Positions 61,023 to 64,000 of a stretch of 64,000 bases of DNA are shown piece by piece (within the stretch, counting starts at the first letter, position 1; every line of letters begins with the position of its first letter). The notes below the pieces were generated by a model that was not told the DNA's origin, did no database searches, and saw only the letters and a program-made list of their open reading frames with translations. The stretch is taken from contig CAVROM010000001.1 in assembly GCA_963722815.1 (NCBI GenBank), forward strand, positions 62,001-126,000. Direction: 5' to 3'. Source of the stretch: DASQFQ01 sp963722815. Lineage in GTDB: Bacteria; Actinomycetota; Thermoleophilia; Solirubrobacterales; Solirubrobacteraceae. Position numbers and translations under genes: made by a program.

Positions 61023-63665
61023 ATGAGCGCTTTCGAAGCACCGTCGAGTGAAGCCTTGTGGCCGAGCGAAGCCGAGCAGGTGTTCACGGCGGGCGAAGCT
61101 CTCGAGGCGGAGGCGGGTGAGCTGGAGGGCGAGAGCGGCGAGCTCGAGTCGCCGTTCCGCTCGGCTGTTGCCATCGCCGAGAGCGAGGGAGTCAATTCCG
61201 GGGTGGCGCAGAGCGCCACGACGTCACTCGAGTCGCCGTTTCAGTCGAGCTTCACTGAGGTCTCGGAGCTCGAGAGCACTGGCGAGGCCTTCCGCGAGCT
61301 CCTCGCCGAGCTCGAGAGCGAGCAGTTCGATGAGGCGGTCGCGCAACTCGTCGACGAGGCCGCCGGGCTGCACTTGTCCTCCGGCGCCGCCTGGTCGTCC
61401 GGCGAAGTAGCCCCGGCCTTGGCGATGTCCGAGCTCGAGGGATGGATCGAGCCGCTGCGCCAGGAAACCCATCGGATGCTCGACAACATGTCCGAGCGCC
61501 TCGGCAATGAGGAGCTCGAGACCCTTCGAGACTCGGAGCTCGAGGCGCTGTTCGAGTCGCTGCGCCCCGACACCGGCTTTCTCCCGGAAGCGTTCGAGAA
61601 CTTCCTCGGAGGGCTGTTCAAGAAAGCAAAATCGCTTGTCTCGGGTGCCATCAATCTCGCGAAGAAGGGCGTCGGCACGGCGGTGAATCTGGCCAAGCAG
61701 GGCGTCTCCGGCCTCGGCGGCCTCCTGTCCGTGCCGATCAGGTTCCTCTTGGGCAAGCTGAAGGCACTCGCCGAGACGCTGCTGCGGGGCGTCCTGCAGA
61801 AGGCGATCGGATTGCTGCCGAGCGCGGTCCAGCCGATTGCGCGCAAGCTCGCCGCTCGGCTTCTGGGCGAGGCCGAAGCCGAGGCCCTGACCGGCGCCGA
61901 CCCCAGCCTGGGCCGGCAGTTCGACATTCACACGGCGAGCCTGATGCTGGCTGAGAGCGAGGCCGAGGCCGAGAACATCGTGATGGAGGCCGAGACGGAG
62001 GCGCAGCAGCCCGGATCGGCGAGCCTCGCCGAGCTGGACGACGCCCGCGCCCGGCTGGCCGAGCAACTCACCGAGCTGCCAACGGGCCACACGCCCGTGG
62101 CCGAGCTCGAGCAGTTTCTCCCCGCCCTGCTGGCGGCCAGACCGGCGATCAGGTTCGGCCTCAAGCTGATCGGCAGAGAGAAGGTCGTGAAGTTTCTGGC
62201 TGACCGGATCGCGGGGTTGATCAAGGGCCTCGTGGGAGCGGACGCCGCCAGGCTGCTGTCTCCGCCACTCGTCGACGTCGGCTTGAGCGCCCTCGGCCTG
62301 GAAGCCGAGGGAGAGGCGGCCTCCGTCCTGGGTGGCGAGGCGCTTGCCTCCACGGTCGAGGAGACCGTCAGTCACCTGCTGGAGCTGCCGGCTGAGGCGT
62401 TCGAGGACACGCTGAGGATGGAAGCGGAGATCCAGGAGGCGTTCGCGGAGGCGGCAGCCCGCAACATCCCGGCCGAGCACCTGCGCCCCGACCTCCCCCA
62501 GATGGAGACGGCGGGCGAGCGCGGCGTCTGGATACTGATGCCGAGGGTCGCCAGGCCGCGGTATCGCTACAAGAAATACAGCCGGGTGTTTCTCGTGCCG
62601 ATCACGCGACAGATCGCGCGCGCCATCGCCACCGCAGACGGCGGAACCGTCGAGTCGATGCTGCAGGACCGCGGGGCGAGCACATGGCCGGTCAACGCCG
62701 AAGTGCACCTGTACGAGACGTTGCCGGGCGCGACGCACCTCGGCCACATCGCCCAGTTCGAGGGCGAGGGGTCGGCGCCAATGTCGGAGACGCTCGCCGA
62801 TCTCCATCCCCTCACGCCGGAGGCCGCCTCGCTGCTCGTGCGCGAGCCGGGGCTCGGGCGGCCTTTGATGCCCGACGCTCGGCATCACCACCATTCGCAT
62901 GTGTACCACCCGGGGCAGGTTCGCCGTCATCCAGATCTCGGCATCGCGCAGGGCGCAGCTCATACCGCCGCGTACGGATCGCCGACGACGGCGGGGCTAC
63001 CCGCCGCCCCCACGTCCAGCGCCGCCCTGCGAGTCGATCCGGTTGCCACACACCCGGCTACCAGCGGGACGCACCGGCGGCGTCCGCTTCCCGGCGGCGC
63101 GCGCTACTTCCGCCTACGGCTTCCCGGCCAGGTCAGGCCGCCCTCGGCCCGGCCGAGACGGCGTATTCACGTCACGGACATCCTGGGCCCGGCGCCATCC
63201 ATCCACGTGCACATCAGGCTCAGCGAGCAGGAAGCGCAACGGCTGGCCGAACTGCTGCATGCGGGCAGCCTGCCCGCCGCGCTGGCGTGGCTGCAGCATC
63301 GCTACCAGCGCGTCCTGCCGGCGGTAATGACCAAGCACATCCTCAACCGTGGCGCGGCTCTGTTCCACGCCCCGGTGAGCCAGAGCGGCGCCGTCAGCTT
63401 CGCGTTGGGCGTGACCGAACGGGTGACCCAGGCGCTCAGCGCGCTCGTCCGCGATCGGCGGGCGGAGCTGACGGGCGCGGTGCAAAGTCCCGCCCAGGGC
63501 GTGACCGTGGATTTCACCTTCAAACTGGCCGGCCGCGGCGCGCCGGGTCATCCCCACGTGCCGGTCCCCGAGGTCACGGTGCGGTCCGGCCACCACGACG
63601 GGCCGCACATGACGGTGCGGCGTCACGCCGAGTCGGAGAGCCGCGATGGCGAATATGGTGGCTGA
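61023..63665 (+). CDS. 880-aa acidic protein with ESPF motifs and amphipathic Gly/Ala helices (uncharacterised)
   Basis: AGGAGG lies seven bases before the ATG. Residues 1-100 are Glu/Ser/Ala-rich and contain LESPFRS (42) and LESPFQS (70). Residues about 195-290 are hydrophobic to amphipathic with Lys and Gly (FLGGLFKKAKSLVSGAINLA, KGVGTAVNLAKQGVSGLGGL), like membrane-inserting segments. A second such block lies near 365-440 (FGLKLIGREKVVKFLADRIA). A beta-like region (RYRYKKYSRVFLVPITRQIA), a His-rich stretch (DARHHHHSHVYHPG), a Pro/Thr/Ala linker and a final alpha/beta domain (IHVHIRLSEQEAQRLAELLH) follow. No signal peptide is present. ESPF-type N-termini recall proteins linked to extracellular contractile or secretion systems, but this is recollection only. 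The frame is intact. Confidence 0.75.
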   Translation: MSAFEAPSSEALWPSEAEQVFTAGEALEAEAGELEGESGELESPFRSAVAIAESEGVNSGVAQSATTSLESPFQSSFTEVSELESTGEAFRELLAELESEQFDEAVAQLVDEAAGLHLSSGAAWSSGEVAPALAMSELEGWIEPLRQETHRMLDNMSERLGNEELETLRDSELEALFESLRPDTGFLPEAFENFLGGLFKKAKSLVSGAINLAKKGVGTAVNLAKQGVSGLGGLLSVPIRFLLGKLKALAETLLRGVLQKAIGLLPSAVQPIARKLAARLLGEAEAEALTGADPSLGRQFDIHTASLMLAESEAEAENIVMEAETEAQQPGSASLAELDDARARLAEQLTELPTGHTPVAELEQFLPALLAARPAIRFGLKLIGREKVVKFLADRIAGLIKGLVGADAARLLSPPLVDVGLSALGLEAEGEAASVLGGEALASTVEETVSHLLELPAEAFEDTLRMEAEIQEAFAEAAARNIPAEHLRPDLPQMETAGERGVWILMPRVARPRYRYKKYSRVFLVPITRQIARAIATADGGTVESMLQDRGASTWPVNAEVHLYETLPGATHLGHIAQFEGEGSAPMSETLADLHPLTPEAASLLVREPGLGRPLMPDARHHHHSHVYHPGQVRRHPDLGIAQGAAHTAAYGSPTTAGLPAAPTSSAALRVDPVATHPATSGTHRRRPLPGGARYFRLRLPGQVRPPSARPRRRIHVTDILGPAPSIHVHIRLSEQEAQRLAELLHAGSLPAALAWLQHRYQRVLPAVMTKHILNRGAALFHAPVSQSGAVSFALGVTERVTQALSALVRDRRAELTGAVQSPAQGVTVDFTFKLAGRGAPGHPHVPVPEVTVRSGHHDGPHMTVRRHAESESRDGEYGG

Positions 63666-64000
63666 GCCGACGACGCTCGCCACGCGGAGACAGCTCTCCG
63701 GCGAGATCGCCCACTGGCGTGCGGCTGCGCGCGGGTTGACCGACCTCGAGTCGGTCGCCGCCCCGACGGCCTGGGCGGCGCTCGAGCGCTATCTCGACCG
63801 CCAGGTCCGATCGCGCCTGAGCAGCATCGCCCTCTCGCTTGCCGGGGAAGCCGATCAACTGGCCGCAGCCGCAGGGGGAGCGGCGAGCGCGGACGACCTG
63901 GAACGGATACGCGAGCGCCTGATCAGCTTTCGCCAGCGCTACCTGCAGGCGGAGACCGTGATCGACTTCTACGCCGAGGCGGTCAACACGCGCACCACCC
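63646..64000 (+). CDS. 5' part of a helical protein overlapping the ESPF gene (runs off the window)
   Basis: The ATG at 63646 overlaps the last 20 bp of the ESPF gene. The 118 visible codons read MANMVAEPTTLATRRQLSGE, IAHWRAAARGLTDLESVA, YLDRQVRSRLSSIALSLAGE, ERIRERLISFRQRYLQAETV and IDFYAEAVNTRTT. It is entirely helical with coiled-coil character and no signal peptide. Overlap and shared strand mean it is coupled to the ESPF protein and probably works with it. The rest of the gene, and any enzymatic domain, lies outside the window. Confidence 0.7.
   Translation, partial: MANMVAEPTTLATRRQLSGEIAHWRAAARGLTDLESVAAPTAWAALERYLDRQVRSRLSSIALSLAGEADQLAAAAGGAASADDLERIRERLISFRQRYLQAETVIDFYAEAVNTRTT

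Overview
The window is high-GC DNA, except one stretch at 42.7-44.0 kb that looks less GC-rich. It carries a six-gene mce operon, ECF sigma factors with long C-terminal extensions, a tRNA-Leu(UAA), an initiator tRNA with Actinobacteria-like ends, and many GTG/TTG starts. Together these suggest a soil-type actinomycete, most likely Thermoleophilia/Solirubrobacterales. That placement is inference from gene families; no rRNA is present.

Layout. (1) 0-14 kb is a chromosomal backbone of housekeeping and regulatory genes: a secreted nuclease, an IolC-like protein, a YbdK-type ligase, a rhomboid-like protein, SelD, a beta-lactamase-fold hydrolase, an Lrp ligand domain, a LuxR regulator, a methyltransferase, an R2-like ligand-binding oxidase and a CsaA-like protein. 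It ends with an ECF sigma gene followed by a duplicated, chimeric copy, then tRNA-Leu and ltrA. (2) 14.4-23.3 kb is one tightly coupled operon of six Mce proteins with no YrbE permease or MceG ATPase in view. (3) 23.3-31.1 kb is more backbone (HxlR regulator, DsbA-like protein, acetolactate-synthase-like enzyme, MDR oxidoreductase, Ppx/GppA, 2-hydroxyacid dehydrogenase, DUF72) ending at tRNA-fMet. (4) 31.1-56.9 kb is an accessory island starting at the 3' side of tRNA-fMet. It begins with three successive attachment-site-like scars and csrA. It holds about ten transposase genes (IS110 x3, IS256 x2, IS3 x2, IS1380, IS30, IS481, IS1182), mostly in the 32.5-48.8 kb part, along with small cargo genes, a three-gene surface module and a multicopper oxidase flanked by 46-bp direct repeats. 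(5) 57.9-64.0 kb holds a large MalT-like LuxR regulator followed by an uncharacterised group: a 63-aa protein, an 880-aa acidic protein with two ESPF motifs, and an overlapping gene cut by the window end.

How the parts relate. The mce genes should form a substrate-binding hexamer for lipid import and need permeases from elsewhere. The island shows layered mobile-element insertion: one IS256 sits inside an IS110 gene with a clear 8-bp target duplication, and IS elements truncate an RNase H-like gene and one IS3 copy.

Sequence quality. Many genes outside the mce operon carry single-base indels that move conserved protein sequence between frames. Two are exposed by paralogues inside the window. 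I read these mainly as assembly or read errors, give whole-gene coordinates, and state where the frame breaks.
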